Source: Phyllobacterium trifolii
GTDB taxonomy: Bacteria > Pseudomonadota > Alphaproteobacteria > Rhizobiales > Rhizobiaceae
Direction of reading: 5' to 3'
Length of the DNA stretch: 64,000 nt
NCBI RefSeq assembly: GCF_014192095.1
Contig: NZ_JACHXN010000021.1
Span: forward strand, 32,236-96,235
The notes beneath the pieces were generated by a model. The model searched no databases and was not told the DNA's origin. It saw nothing but the letters and a program-made list of their open reading frames with translations. The translations under genes and the position numbers were made by a program. Shown here piece after piece: positions 27,672 through 36,654 of this stretch; the first letter of the stretch is position 1, and each line of letters opens with the position of its first letter.

Positions 27672-28088
27672 ATGAGCGATCTCAACACACGCTTTCGAAT
27701 GATGCACACCATGATCCGGGTTTTCGACCTGGAGAAGTCGATCAAATTCTACACCGAGTTGCTTGGCATGAAATTGTTGCGTCGCGATGACTATCCCGAC
27801 GGCAAGTTCACGCTGGCCTTTGTCGGCTATGGTCCGGAGGAGAACAACACCGTTGTGGAGCTTACCCATAACTGGGATCAGGCGGCTCCCTATGAGATCG
27901 GGAGCGGCTTCGGTCACCTGGCTCTTGGTGTCAAGGACATTTACGCGGTTTGCTCGGAGCTTGAACGAAACGGGGCCAGCATTCCCCGCAAGCCGGGGCC
28001 GATGAAGCATGGCACCACGCATATCGCCTTCATTGAAGATCCCGATGGCTACAAGATCGAATTGATTGGCCTTGATACGATGAAATAG
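27672..28088 (+). CDS. gloA: Lactoylglutathione lyase (glyoxalase I)
   Basis: A 138-residue glyoxalase I, which converts the methylglyoxal-glutathione adduct to S-lactoylglutathione. Metal ligands are visible at H12 (MMHTMIRV), E64 (VVELTHNW), H82 (GFGHLALGV) and E130 (IELIG), the usual set of the short nickel-type enzymes. AGGAGGAAG precedes the ATG. It is divergent from the D-lactate-dehydrogenase-like gene. Glyoxalase II would release D-lactate, so the pair could form a methylglyoxal detoxification route. Confidence 0.93.
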   Translation: MSDLNTRFRMMHTMIRVFDLEKSIKFYTELLGMKLLRRDDYPDGKFTLAFVGYGPEENNTVVELTHNWDQAAPYEIGSGFGHLALGVKDIYAVCSELERNGASIPRKPGPMKHGTTHIAFIEDPDGYKIELIGLDTMK

Positions 28089-28162
28089 CTTCTGCCTGAG
28101 GGGCCGCCTGCACGTCCCTGCGGCGCGGCTCCGGCAATTGAAGTGACTAATCCCGGTTCTTT

Positions 28163-29131
28163 TCATTTGATGATCGCGATCTTGCTGCGGTCGATGGTGA
28201 TGGCCACGGCTGCGATCAGCACGGCGCCAAAAACAACATTTTCCGCGAAAATATTTACACCGACGAACGTCATGCCGATGCGAACGATCGAGATGATCAG
28301 TGCGCCGACGGCGGTGCGGCCAACGCCTCCGAGACCGCCTGTGATTGCCGTACCGCCGACGATAACCGCAGCAATTGCCGGAAGCAGAAGCTGGTTGGCA
28401 AGGCTCGGCGAGCCGCTTGAAAGGCGCGCCGCGAGGATGACGCCGGCGATAGCGGCGAGGGTGCCAGAAAGGGCGAATGCAACGATCTTGGTGCGATCCA
28501 CATTGATACCTGCCGCATAGGCCGCCGGTTCGCCAGCACCCACAGCCAGGCTCTGCCGCCCGAAGCGGCTATAGCGCAAGCCGAGATAGCTCGCTAACCC
28601 GACGCCGATAGCGATCAGGACAACAACGGGTGTTCCGGCAATCGTCGCATTGATCCAGGAGGTGCTTGCCCGCCCGCCTTCCTCGATGGTGATCGCCCGG
28701 CCGTTTGCCAGCCACAACGCCATGCCCGCAACCACGCCGCCCGTTGCAAGTGTTGCCACAAAGGACGGCACGCGCAGCCAGACATGAACGACGCCGCTGA
28801 GAATGCCAAACACCAGACCCGCCGCAATGGCCACCGGAAAGGCGAGCAGCCCCATCGACGGCAGCAACTGGGCGAGGATGACACTGGCAAGCGACGCGAC
28901 GGCCTGAATGGAAAGATCGATGCCGCCGATAAGAATGACGAAAGTTACGCCGGTCGCCAGAATGAACAGCACGGCGGTATTGGACAAGAGCAGCGCCAGG
29001 GTTTCACCGGTTAAAAAGCCGGGGGAACCTATTTCGACAATGATGACCAGCACGATGAGCAGCGCTGGAGGGATCGCACCCTGGACCCAGGCATTGGCGA
29101 GCATGGATTTGAAATCGAAAGAATTTTTCAT
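28163..29131 (-). CDS. Sugar ABC transporter permease, RbsC type
   Basis: A 322-residue permease of the ribose/galactoside family with about nine helices. The hallmark GGIDLSIQAVASLASVILA near residue 67 and the terminal GGTAITGGLGGVGRTAVGALI loop are present. It is the last gene of a four-gene minus-strand importer (binding protein, permease, ATPase, permease). Two separate permeases mean the channel is probably a heterodimer. Nearby sugar-oxidation genes suggest L-fucose or a related aldose as the ligand. Confidence 0.92.
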   Translation of the reverse strand: MKNSFDFKSMLANAWVQGAIPPALLIVLVIIVEIGSPGFLTGETLALLLSNTAVLFILATGVTFVILIGGIDLSIQAVASLASVILAQLLPSMGLLAFPVAIAAGLVFGILSGVVHVWLRVPSFVATLATGGVVAGMALWLANGRAITIEEGGRASTSWINATIAGTPVVVLIAIGVGLASYLGLRYSRFGRQSLAVGAGEPAAYAAGINVDRTKIVAFALSGTLAAIAGVILAARLSSGSPSLANQLLLPAIAAVIVGGTAITGGLGGVGRTAVGALIISIVRIGMTFVGVNIFAENVVFGAVLIAAVAITIDRSKIAIIK

Positions 29132-29140
29132 AAAAGCGCC

Positions 29141-30643
29141 TCAAACCATCTCGCGCAACAGTTCGACCTGATCCGGCTTCTTGCCGCGACTGGCGTCGAA
29201 CTCTGCGGTGACCTCACCGTCACGCATGACGAGTACCCTGTGTGAAAGACCGATCGTCTCGTCGAGCGTGTCGGAGATGAGCAGGATCGCGATGCCTTGG
29301 GCTGAAAGGTCCCTGACAAGGTCGTAGACCTCCTCCTTGGCGCCGACATCGAGACCGCGCGTCGGATGATCGAGTATCAATACCCGCGAACCAGCAGTCA
29401 TCCAGCGCGCCAGAACCACCTTCTGCTGGTTGCCGCCGCTGAGCTTGCGGCAGGCGGCATCGGGTCCTGGCGTCTTGATGCGCAGCTTTTTGATCCAGTC
29501 GACGGCGAGCTTTCTCTCTTGCTTGTAGTTGATCGCTCCGCCGCGCATGACACAGGAGAGATCCGCAAGCGTAATATTCTCTGCAACCGAGAGAAACATC
29601 ACCAGCCCCTCGACGCGCCGTTCGCGCGGAATATAGCCTATGCTCTTGCGCACGGCCTGTTCGGGCGAAGTGAAGCGGACAACTTCGCCCTTTATCTTGA
29701 GCGCCCCTTCGGTCTGGGGCAAAAAACCGCCGATCGTGCGCGTGATTTCCTCGCGTCCAGAACCGACGACGCCGGCGATACCGATGATCTCTCCGGCATG
29801 TATCTTGAAGCTGACATCATGAAAAGCACCGGCGACGCCGAGCTTGGATGCCTCAACGATGACTTCGCTGCGCGGGGCGTTCTGCTTGCCTTCCTTGTAG
29901 TATTCGGTCTGCAAGCCTCGGCCGACCATGATCTCGTGCAGGGCAGGGGCTGTCACGTCCTCAGAGCGATGCTCGGCCACGACGGCGCCGTCTTTCATCG
30001 TATAGACGCGGTCGGATATCCGCAGCACTTCCTCGAGACGATGTGAGACGAACACGAAACTTGCGCGGGATTTGAGCGACTTTACCCGTGCAAACAGCAC
30101 GTCGATGTCGGAGGCGCTCAGGACGGAGGTGGGCTCATCCAGCAGGATGACCAGTGGCCGGTCGACGCTTTCCTCGAGAGTCAGGGCCTTGGCAAGTTCG
30201 ACCATCTGGCGTGCCGCAAATGTAAGCTCAGAGGCGCGGGCAGTCACGTCGATATCGACGCCGATCTTTGCCAGCTGGCGGCGCGAGGCATCATTCATTG
30301 CCCGCCAGTTGACAATGCCAAAGCGTGTAAACTGGTGCTCCTGCCCCAGATAGATGTTCTCTGCGACGGTCATGTTCAGGAGCAGCGACTGCTCCTGGAA
30401 TACCATGCCGATACCGTGGCCGGCGGCATCGCGCGCATTGCGCATGCGAAGTGGCTGGCCGTCGAGCGTAAGCGTGCCCGAATCCGGACGATGCGTGCCG
30501 GCAAGGATGCGCATCAGTGTTGATTTTCCAGCGCCGTTTTCGCCGATAAGCCCTACCACTTCATTGGGCCGGATTTCGATATCGACTTTCTTCAGTGCGT
30601 GTGTGCCGACAAAAGATTTGCTGATTCCGTTTGCTGCAAACAT
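29141..30643 (-). CDS. Sugar ABC transporter ATPase, RbsA type (double domain)
   Basis: A 500-residue ATPase with two fused ATP-binding domains. Domain 1 has Walker A GENGAGKST (about residues 35-43) and Walker B VILLDEPTSVLS. Its signature reads LTFAARQMVELAKAL, in place of the LSVAQ seen in RbsA. Domain 2 has the degenerate Walker A GVVGSGREE and a normal signature LSGGNQQKVVLARWM. The loss of the second Walker A lysine is usual in this family. It is flanked by the two permease genes with 4-9 base gaps. Confidence 0.93.
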   Translation of the reverse strand: MFAANGISKSFVGTHALKKVDIEIRPNEVVGLIGENGAGKSTLMRILAGTHRPDSGTLTLDGQPLRMRNARDAAGHGIGMVFQEQSLLLNMTVAENIYLGQEHQFTRFGIVNWRAMNDASRRQLAKIGVDIDVTARASELTFAARQMVELAKALTLEESVDRPLVILLDEPTSVLSASDIDVLFARVKSLKSRASFVFVSHRLEEVLRISDRVYTMKDGAVVAEHRSEDVTAPALHEIMVGRGLQTEYYKEGKQNAPRSEVIVEASKLGVAGAFHDVSFKIHAGEIIGIAGVVGSGREEITRTIGGFLPQTEGALKIKGEVVRFTSPEQAVRKSIGYIPRERRVEGLVMFLSVAENITLADLSCVMRGGAINYKQERKLAVDWIKKLRIKTPGPDAACRKLSGGNQQKVVLARWMTAGSRVLILDHPTRGLDVGAKEEVYDLVRDLSAQGIAILLISDTLDETIGLSHRVLVMRDGEVTAEFDASRGKKPDQVELLREMV

Positions 30644-30647
30644 GGCG

Positions 30648-31658
30648 TCACTTCACGATCTTGAGGTTGAAGCGATCCAGCGACAGCGCAACGGCGGCGA
30701 TAATCATCAGGCCTTGCACGGTCTGCTGAATGTAAGGAGAGATGCCAAGGAGGATCATGCCGTTGGCTAGCACCGTTACGATCAGAACGCCGACCAGCGT
30801 ATTAAGAACGCCGCCTTCGCCTCCTGTCAGTGCGGTGCCGCCAACGACGACGGCTGTCACAGCTGCAAATAGCCGGCCATCGGCAATTACCGCATTGGAC
30901 TGACCGAGCTGTGCAGCGGCGAGTACACCGGCCACACCGAAGAAGAAACCGGCGAGACCGAAAGCCATGATGCGCACGCGGCGCAGATTGATGCCGGAGA
31001 GTTCGGCGACGTCTTCACCGCCGCCGATCGCCATGATGTGACGGCCAATGCGTGTGTGATATTGGATGACGATTGCGACGGCAAATGCAGCAAGCGCGAT
31101 CCAGACTGCCAGCGGAAATCCGAGGAAGCGTGACAACGCCAAAGCGCGGATGTTCTCGTCCATCAAGCGTACGGCCGAACCGCCAAGCATATAGACCGAA
31201 AAGCCGAGGCCAATGAACCATACACCGAGCGTCGTCATGAACGAGGGTATCCGCAGCGTGGTTTGCAGAAATCCACTCGCCAATCCCATCGCCGTGCTCG
31301 CCGCTATGGCTGCGATCACGGCAAACCAGCCGTAATGGTTGGTATTGCTGTCGTTTGTGGCGAGCAGAACCAGCACCATTGCCGCGACGGACATGGCCCC
31401 TTCAACGGAAAGGTCGATACTGCCAAGCAGGATGATGAAGGTCATACCCATGGCGAGCGTCAAGGGCACCGCAGCTGAATTTGCAACACGAATGAGATTG
31501 CGTGGTTCGATGAAATTCGGGTTGGCGATCGCAATCAGGATACAAAGGACGATCAGAACGGCCAATGGCGCGAAGGCACGCCAACGTCTCGCCTTGCCCG
31601 CACGGCTCCAGAACGATTGCATCGCCGTTTTCGGCTCCATATTCGACATGGACTTCAT
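30648..31658 (-). CDS. Sugar ABC transporter permease, RbsC type
   Basis: A 336-residue permease with the family motif GSIDLSVEGAMSVAAMVLVLL and the terminal VVGGTALTGGEGGVLNTLVG loop. The start is placed at the first of three close ATGs (MKSMSNMEPK); the frame extends further upstream but without a good start. It lies between the binding-protein gene and the ATPase gene. It is related to, but clearly different from, the second permease at 28163. Confidence 0.9.
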   Translation of the reverse strand: MKSMSNMEPKTAMQSFWSRAGKARRWRAFAPLAVLIVLCILIAIANPNFIEPRNLIRVANSAAVPLTLAMGMTFIILLGSIDLSVEGAMSVAAMVLVLLATNDSNTNHYGWFAVIAAIAASTAMGLASGFLQTTLRIPSFMTTLGVWFIGLGFSVYMLGGSAVRLMDENIRALALSRFLGFPLAVWIALAAFAVAIVIQYHTRIGRHIMAIGGGEDVAELSGINLRRVRIMAFGLAGFFFGVAGVLAAAQLGQSNAVIADGRLFAAVTAVVVGGTALTGGEGGVLNTLVGVLIVTVLANGMILLGISPYIQQTVQGLMIIAAVALSLDRFNLKIVK

Positions 31659-31778
31659 GGTTTCAGAATTGACTGTCAACAGACTACATCCCGCATGAAA
31701 GATGGGAAAGAACAGGCAGCGGAACCAGCGCGGCCGCTTGCAAGGACGCAGCCGGGCTGCGTCCCTCATTGCTGGTTT

Positions 31779-32861
31779 TCAGGCACGAATGGCGCCGGTC
31801 ACCCGGCCCCAGAGGTCGTTCCAGTCCATGGTCGGCTTGGAGTCGATATTGTTCTTGTAGTATTCCTCGACATTGTCCTTCGTGATCGAAACCACCTTGC
31901 CGTAGAACTCGCGGTGCTCCGGCGGCTGGGTCGCGGGATCGAATTTCTTCATGTGGGCATTGTAGCCGATGGATAGCCCCATGCCGCCCTGCCAGAAGGG
32001 ATCAGACGTGATCGTGCAGGCAAATTCTCCCGTACGCACGGCGTCGACGGCGGTTTTGATGCCATCGATACCGACGATTGGAACCTTGCCGGCAAGACCT
32101 TCGGCGCGCAGCGCCTCGAGAGCGCCCGTGCCCATGTCGTCATTGGCCGCCCATACGCCCTTGATATCATCACCAAACCGCGTGAGCAGATTGCTGGTCA
32201 GATCGAACGCTTCGGTGGACTTCCAGTTTGCAACCTGGAAATCCAGAAGCTTGATGTTCGGGTTCGCGGCAAGAGCCTCGTCGAGACCCTTTTTGCGTTC
32301 GATGGCCGCTGTCGTCGAAATCAGGCCGCCAAGCGCAATGATGCCGCCCGAACCGCCGATGGTCTTGAAGAGGATTTCGGCAATCTGCTTGCCGCTGGCG
32401 ATACCATCGAACTCGATGTGCGATACGTAATTCGGATTGAAGTCGCGCGGATGCAGATCGGCGGGCTTGTTCCATTGGGTCACCACCGAGGCGCCGGCAC
32501 TCTTGCAGGCTTCAACGATGGGGCGGGCATCCGGCGTATCGTTCGGATCGGAATTGAGCACCATATTACCGCCGGTCTTGGCAAGCATGGCCTTGATGTC
32601 GGCAATCCCTTTTTCGCTGTTGCCCTCGGACACAAGCGTAACGTGCTCCAGACCGACCGACGCGGCATAGGCCTCTGCGCCGGTCTTCCACACAGCGTGG
32701 TAAGGGTTCGAAAGCGAGCGTATCGACGTTACCAGCGTTGGCGCTCCCTGCGCCCACAGCCGTTTCGGCATGGCCGCCACTGCCAGCCCGGCACCGGCGC
32801 CCATCATCAACGTCCGGCGATTTATCTGGCCGAAATGTGCAATACTAGCCCTGTCACTCAT
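31779..32861 (-). CDS. Sugar ABC transporter periplasmic binding protein, Tat-exported
   Basis: A 360-residue binding protein of the ribose-binding (Peripla_BP_4) type. Residues 14-39 form a twin-arginine signal (NRRTLMMGAG, a hydrophobic stretch, then AQGA), so it is probably exported folded by Tat. The mature part shows the two-lobe pattern (LNSDPNDTPDARPIVEACKS; AANDDMGTGALEAL; IVGIDGIKTAVDAVRTG). It is first in the importer operon and is read away from the GMC gene, with a TTGTACGACAA operator 92 bases upstream. Confidence 0.9.
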   Translation of the reverse strand: MSDRASIAHFGQINRRTLMMGAGAGLAVAAMPKRLWAQGAPTLVTSIRSLSNPYHAVWKTGAEAYAASVGLEHVTLVSEGNSEKGIADIKAMLAKTGGNMVLNSDPNDTPDARPIVEACKSAGASVVTQWNKPADLHPRDFNPNYVSHIEFDGIASGKQIAEILFKTIGGSGGIIALGGLISTTAAIERKKGLDEALAANPNIKLLDFQVANWKSTEAFDLTSNLLTRFGDDIKGVWAANDDMGTGALEALRAEGLAGKVPIVGIDGIKTAVDAVRTGEFACTITSDPFWQGGMGLSIGYNAHMKKFDPATQPPEHREFYGKVVSITKDNVEEYYKNNIDSKPTMDWNDLWGRVTGAIRA

Positions 32862-32952
32862 TCCTCTATCCTCCCGGTGGAACTCAGATGCTGTGAAAAT
32901 GCCTCTCCTCGAAGCATGAAATACAAGTGAAGCTGATGCGACAACCTCCTAA

Positions 32953-32963
32953 TTGTACGACAA
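32953..32963. promoter_or_regulatory. FadR-type GntR operator TTGTACGACAA
   Basis: Identical to the site at 14094. It lies between the divergent sugar-importer operon and the GMC oxidoreductase gene, so one bound dimer could control both. A further CGACAACC half-site lies 20 bases away (32939-32946). Confidence 0.7.
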
Positions 32964-33086
32964 CCCTCCAACACGATAACCATACCCTTTCTCTTGACGC
33001 TTCACAAGAGACTTGAGATTGTTCGTTCCGAAAGGTGCCGGTGCTCTGCCAATTCCAAAGCTTACATCCGGCATGGGAGGATATGA

Positions 33087-34670
33087 ATGTCTGACTATAT
33101 CATCGTTGGCGGTGGCTCCGCTGGCTGCGTTCTGGCTGCGAGATTGTCGGAGGATCCGAGCGTATCCGTCACGCTGCTTGAGGCCGGTCCGCGCGATACG
33201 AATTTCTACATCCATCTGCCCGTCGGGTTTTTCAAGATGACCGCGGGGCCATTGATCTGGGGCTATGAAACGGCTGCAGGGAGCGAGATCGACGGCCGCA
33301 CCATGGTCTATCCGCAAGCCCGGGTTCTGGGTGGCGGCAGTTCCATCAATGCCCAGGTATTTACGCGCGGATGCCCGGAAGATTATGACACCTGGGCTCT
33401 GGAAGAGGGATGTGCCGGCTGGTCATTCAAGGATCTGCTTCCCTACTTCAAGAAGTCTGAAGGCAATGACACCTTCGTCGGCGATTACCACGGCAATGAG
33501 GGGCCGCTCGGCGTCAGCTTTTGCAATCCACACCCGCTGACCCGAATATTTGTGCAGGCTGCACAACAGGCGGGGCTGCCCTTCACCGCGGATTTCAACG
33601 CCGCCCATCAGGAGGGGGCCGGGTTCTATCAAACCACGACAAAAGGGGGCAAACGCAGCAGTACGGCCGTGGGCTACCTCAAGCCGGTCCTCAGCCGCAA
33701 AAACCTTATCGTTCGAACAGGCATTCTCGTCAATCGTATTGTCATTGAGAATGGACGCACAACAGGCGTCGAAATCATCGAGAACGGCAATTTGTCAATT
33801 CTGCGTGCTGAACGGGAAGTGATTGTTGCGGCAGGCGCCATTGGCTCGCCAAAACTGCTGCTGCTTTCGGGAATTGGCGATGCCACGCATCTCAAAGCCA
33901 GCGGCGTCAAAGTCATTCATGATCTACCGGGCGTCGGGCAAAATCTTCAGGACCACATGGATGTCGATGTGCTGGCGGAACTCTCGGGTCCCTATGGCAT
34001 TGACCGGTACAAGAAGCGCCGCTGGCAATTCATGGCCGGTCTCGAATACACGCTGTTCGGCAAAGGACCGATCGCATCCAACATCGTTGAAGGCGGCGCG
34101 TTCTGGTGGGGTGACAAAAGCGAGAAGACGCCGGATATCCAGTTCCATTTTCTCCCCGGGGCCGGTGTCGAGGAAGGCATCGGTTCGGTGCCTGGTGGTA
34201 ATGGCTGTACGTTGAACTCCTATCACGTCCGGCCGCGTTCGCGTGGTTCGGTCACCTTGCGCTCCTCTGATCCGCTCGATGCGCCGATCATCGACCCGAA
34301 CGCCTTTTCGGAGCCCTATGATCTGGAACGCGCCATCGATGGCATCATGCTGAGCCGCGAGATTCTTGCGCAGCCTGCGTTCCGGCCATTCATTCGCCGC
34401 GAGCATCTGCCCGGCGATGCAGTAACGTCGCGAGAAAGTGCAGCCCTCTTCGCCCGGCAATATGCGCGCTCCGCTTACCACCCTGTCGGTACATGCCGCA
34501 TGGGCGCAGGGGACGCCGCTGTAGTCGATCCGCAGTTGAGGGTTCGCGGTATCGAGGGACTGCGTGTCTGCGACAGTTCGATCATGCCCCGGCTGATCTC
34601 CTCGAACACCAACGCCGCCACTGTCATGATAGGAGAAAAAGCAGCGGATTTAATCCGGGACGGCTTTTAA
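33087..34670 (+). CDS. GMC-family FAD oxidoreductase (choline dehydrogenase-like)
   Basis: A 527-residue flavoprotein of the glucose-methanol-choline family. It has the N-terminal FAD loop GGGSAGCVLAARL, the GMC signature region GGGSSINAQVFTRG, and the C-terminal active-site segment YHPVGTCRMG (catalytic His) followed by NTNA. There is no signal peptide. The family oxidises alcohols or sugars to aldehydes or ketones. It is divergent from the sugar importer with a shared operator, and precedes the aldo/keto reductase unit, so the imported sugar or a derivative is a plausible substrate. Confidence 0.9.
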   Translation: MSDYIIVGGGSAGCVLAARLSEDPSVSVTLLEAGPRDTNFYIHLPVGFFKMTAGPLIWGYETAAGSEIDGRTMVYPQARVLGGGSSINAQVFTRGCPEDYDTWALEEGCAGWSFKDLLPYFKKSEGNDTFVGDYHGNEGPLGVSFCNPHPLTRIFVQAAQQAGLPFTADFNAAHQEGAGFYQTTTKGGKRSSTAVGYLKPVLSRKNLIVRTGILVNRIVIENGRTTGVEIIENGNLSILRAEREVIVAAGAIGSPKLLLLSGIGDATHLKASGVKVIHDLPGVGQNLQDHMDVDVLAELSGPYGIDRYKKRRWQFMAGLEYTLFGKGPIASNIVEGGAFWWGDKSEKTPDIQFHFLPGAGVEEGIGSVPGGNGCTLNSYHVRPRSRGSVTLRSSDPLDAPIIDPNAFSEPYDLERAIDGIMLSREILAQPAFRPFIRREHLPGDAVTSRESAALFARQYARSAYHPVGTCRMGAGDAAVVDPQLRVRGIEGLRVCDSSIMPRLISSNTNAATVMIGEKAADLIRDGF

Positions 34671-34695
34671 AAGCCGTTAGCGTCGTCTTACAGGG

Positions 34696-34706
34696 TTGTC
34701 GTACAA
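34696..34706. promoter_or_regulatory. FadR-type GntR operator TTGTCGTACAA
   Basis: This is the reverse complement of the sites at 14094 and 32953. It lies between the GMC gene and the aldo/keto reductase-lactonase unit and suggests that this unit has its own regulated promoter. Confidence 0.65.
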
Positions 34707-34794
34707 CCAAATGTTCGATAAGGATTGGAAGACTGCGTTTTTTGATGCGCCGCAGGTTCTGGACAACCACGCGGCGCCGACAGGGAGATGACAC

Positions 34795-35781
34795 ATGCGA
34801 ATGAGAGATTTTGGACGCACTGGCCGCAAGGTCAGTGAAATCGGTTTTGGTGCCTGGGCTATCGGCGCTGCCTGGGGTGAGGTGAATGATGAGGAGGCGC
34901 TGGCGGCGCTTCATGCCGCCCTCGACAGCGGTGTCAATTTCATCGATACCGCCGACGTTTATGGTGATGGCCACTCCGAGCAACTGATCGCGAAAGTCGT
35001 CAAGGAGCGCGGCGGGATAAGACCGTTCATCGCCACCAAGGCAGGCCGCCGCCTGCCGGAACAGACTGTTGCCGGTTACAGCGCCGAGAACCTTTCGAAC
35101 TATATTGAGCGCAGCTTGAAGAACCTTCAAACCGACACGCTCGATCTGGTGCAATTGCACTGCCCGCCAACAGACCTTTACTATCATCCGGAGGTTTTCG
35201 AGAGACTCGACAGGCTGGTCGAGCAGGGCAAGATCAGCAATTACGGCGTCAGTGTTGAGCGCGTCGAAGAAGCCCTCAAGGCCCTTGAATATCCCGGCAT
35301 CGCCAGCGTGCAGATCATCTTCAATGCATTCCGCCAGCGTCCGGCCGAGCGGTTCTTCGAGCTTGCCAAGGAGACGAAGACGGCGATCATAGCCCGTGTA
35401 CCGCTTGCCAGTGGGCTGCTTTCCGGCAAGTTCAAACGCGATACGAAATTTGCCCAGAACGATCATCGCCAGTTCAACCGCAATGGTGAAGCGTTCGATG
35501 TGGGCGAGACCTTTTCGGGTGTTCCTTATGAAAAAGGTCTCGACGCGGTCGAAAAGATCCGTCCGCTCGTTTCCGGCGACACGACCATGGCCAAATTTGC
35601 ATTGCGCTGGATCCTGATGTTCGACGCTGTCACCGTCGCAATCCCTGGTGCCCGCAATCCTGAACAGGCACGCTCGAATGCCGAAGCAATCGAACTTGCT
35701 CCATTAACCGCTGATATCATGGATAAGATCAGGGAAATCTATCAGCAGGACATCAAGCCCTATGTGCATCAACGCTGGTGA
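34795..35781 (+). CDS. Aldo/keto reductase
   Basis: A 328-residue NADP(H)-type aldo/keto reductase barrel. The catalytic tetrad is visible: Asp and Tyr in FIDTADVYG, Lys in ATKAG, and His in VQLHCPP. The C-terminal cofactor pocket shows IPGARNPEQARSNAEA. It is first in a three-gene unit with a lactonase and a second aldo/keto reductase (6-base gap, then a 4-base overlap). It probably oxidises or reduces an aldose or a downstream aldehyde; which one is not clear. Confidence 0.88.
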   Translation: MRMRDFGRTGRKVSEIGFGAWAIGAAWGEVNDEEALAALHAALDSGVNFIDTADVYGDGHSEQLIAKVVKERGGIRPFIATKAGRRLPEQTVAGYSAENLSNYIERSLKNLQTDTLDLVQLHCPPTDLYYHPEVFERLDRLVEQGKISNYGVSVERVEEALKALEYPGIASVQIIFNAFRQRPAERFFELAKETKTAIIARVPLASGLLSGKFKRDTKFAQNDHRQFNRNGEAFDVGETFSGVPYEKGLDAVEKIRPLVSGDTTMAKFALRWILMFDAVTVAIPGARNPEQARSNAEAIELAPLTADIMDKIREIYQQDIKPYVHQRW

Positions 35782-35787
35782 TTTAGC

Positions 35788-36654
35788 ATGGCATCCCCGA
35801 TGATCGATTCACATCACCACTTCTGGGATCCGGCAAGCGGTGGTGACTATGGGTGGTTGAGTGGGCCCTTCGAACCGCTCAACCGCAAGTTCGAGCCGGG
35901 CGATCTGCGCCCGGCTTTGCAAGCCAACGATGTGTCCGGAACTGTCCTCGTGCAGACCTGGAATGATCTCGGTGAGACCTGGGATTTCATCGAGACGGCG
36001 GCAAACACCGATTTTGTCGCCGGCGTGGTCGGCTGGGTCGATCTCACCGATCCGCACGTGGCGGATACGCTTGCGGAACTCCAGCAAAGCCCGAACGGAA
36101 AGTGGCTGGTTGGTATACGGCATTTGATCCAGACAGAATCCGATCCGAACTGGCTTTTGCGCGATGATGTACGCAGGGGTCTTCAGGCCGTACAGGATGC
36201 GGGTCTGGTCTACGACCTCGTTCCCAATCTTCCCCAACTCCCGTCAGCGATCAAGACGACAGAAACTTTTCCCGAGCTCCGCTTTGTTCTCGATCACATT
36301 TCCAAGCCGAACATCAAAAACCGCGAGTACGATGAGTGGGCCGAACTCATGCAAGGCTTCCGCAGCGAGCGGCGGCATGTCTGGTGCAAACTTTCAGGCA
36401 TGATCACCGAAGCAGATTGGCAGAATTGGACGCCAGGCGATCTGAGGCCCTATGTTGACCATGTCCTCGAAATCTTTGGTCCCGACCGTTGCATGTTCGG
36501 CACGGATTGGCCGGTTTGTCTGGTTGCAGGCGGCTATGATGATGTTATCGGTGTGTTACGTGAATGTCTGCCGGATTTGACAGCGCGACAACGCGAACAG
36601 ATTTTCGGCGGCTCGGCCATCGAGGCATATAAGCTGCCGGGCTTTCAATCATGA
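35788..36654 (+). CDS. Amidohydrolase-superfamily lactonase, L-fuconolactonase-like (COG3618)
   Basis: A 288-residue barrel hydrolase of the amidohydrolase-2 family. It has the N-terminal metal motif DSHHHFWD (residues 7-14), the FVLDHISKPNI strand and the C-terminal GTDWPV aspartate, as in L-fuconolactonase and L-rhamnonolactonase. It would open the sugar lactone made by an adjacent aldose dehydrogenase. Its stop overlaps the start of the L-fucose-dehydrogenase-like gene (ATGA). L-fucono-lactone is the best guess; other 6-deoxy or pentono lactones are possible. Confidence 0.87.
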   Translation: MASPMIDSHHHFWDPASGGDYGWLSGPFEPLNRKFEPGDLRPALQANDVSGTVLVQTWNDLGETWDFIETAANTDFVAGVVGWVDLTDPHVADTLAELQQSPNGKWLVGIRHLIQTESDPNWLLRDDVRRGLQAVQDAGLVYDLVPNLPQLPSAIKTTETFPELRFVLDHISKPNIKNREYDEWAELMQGFRSERRHVWCKLSGMITEADWQNWTPGDLRPYVDHVLEIFGPDRCMFGTDWPVCLVAGGYDDVIGVLRECLPDLTARQREQIFGGSAIEAYKLPGFQS

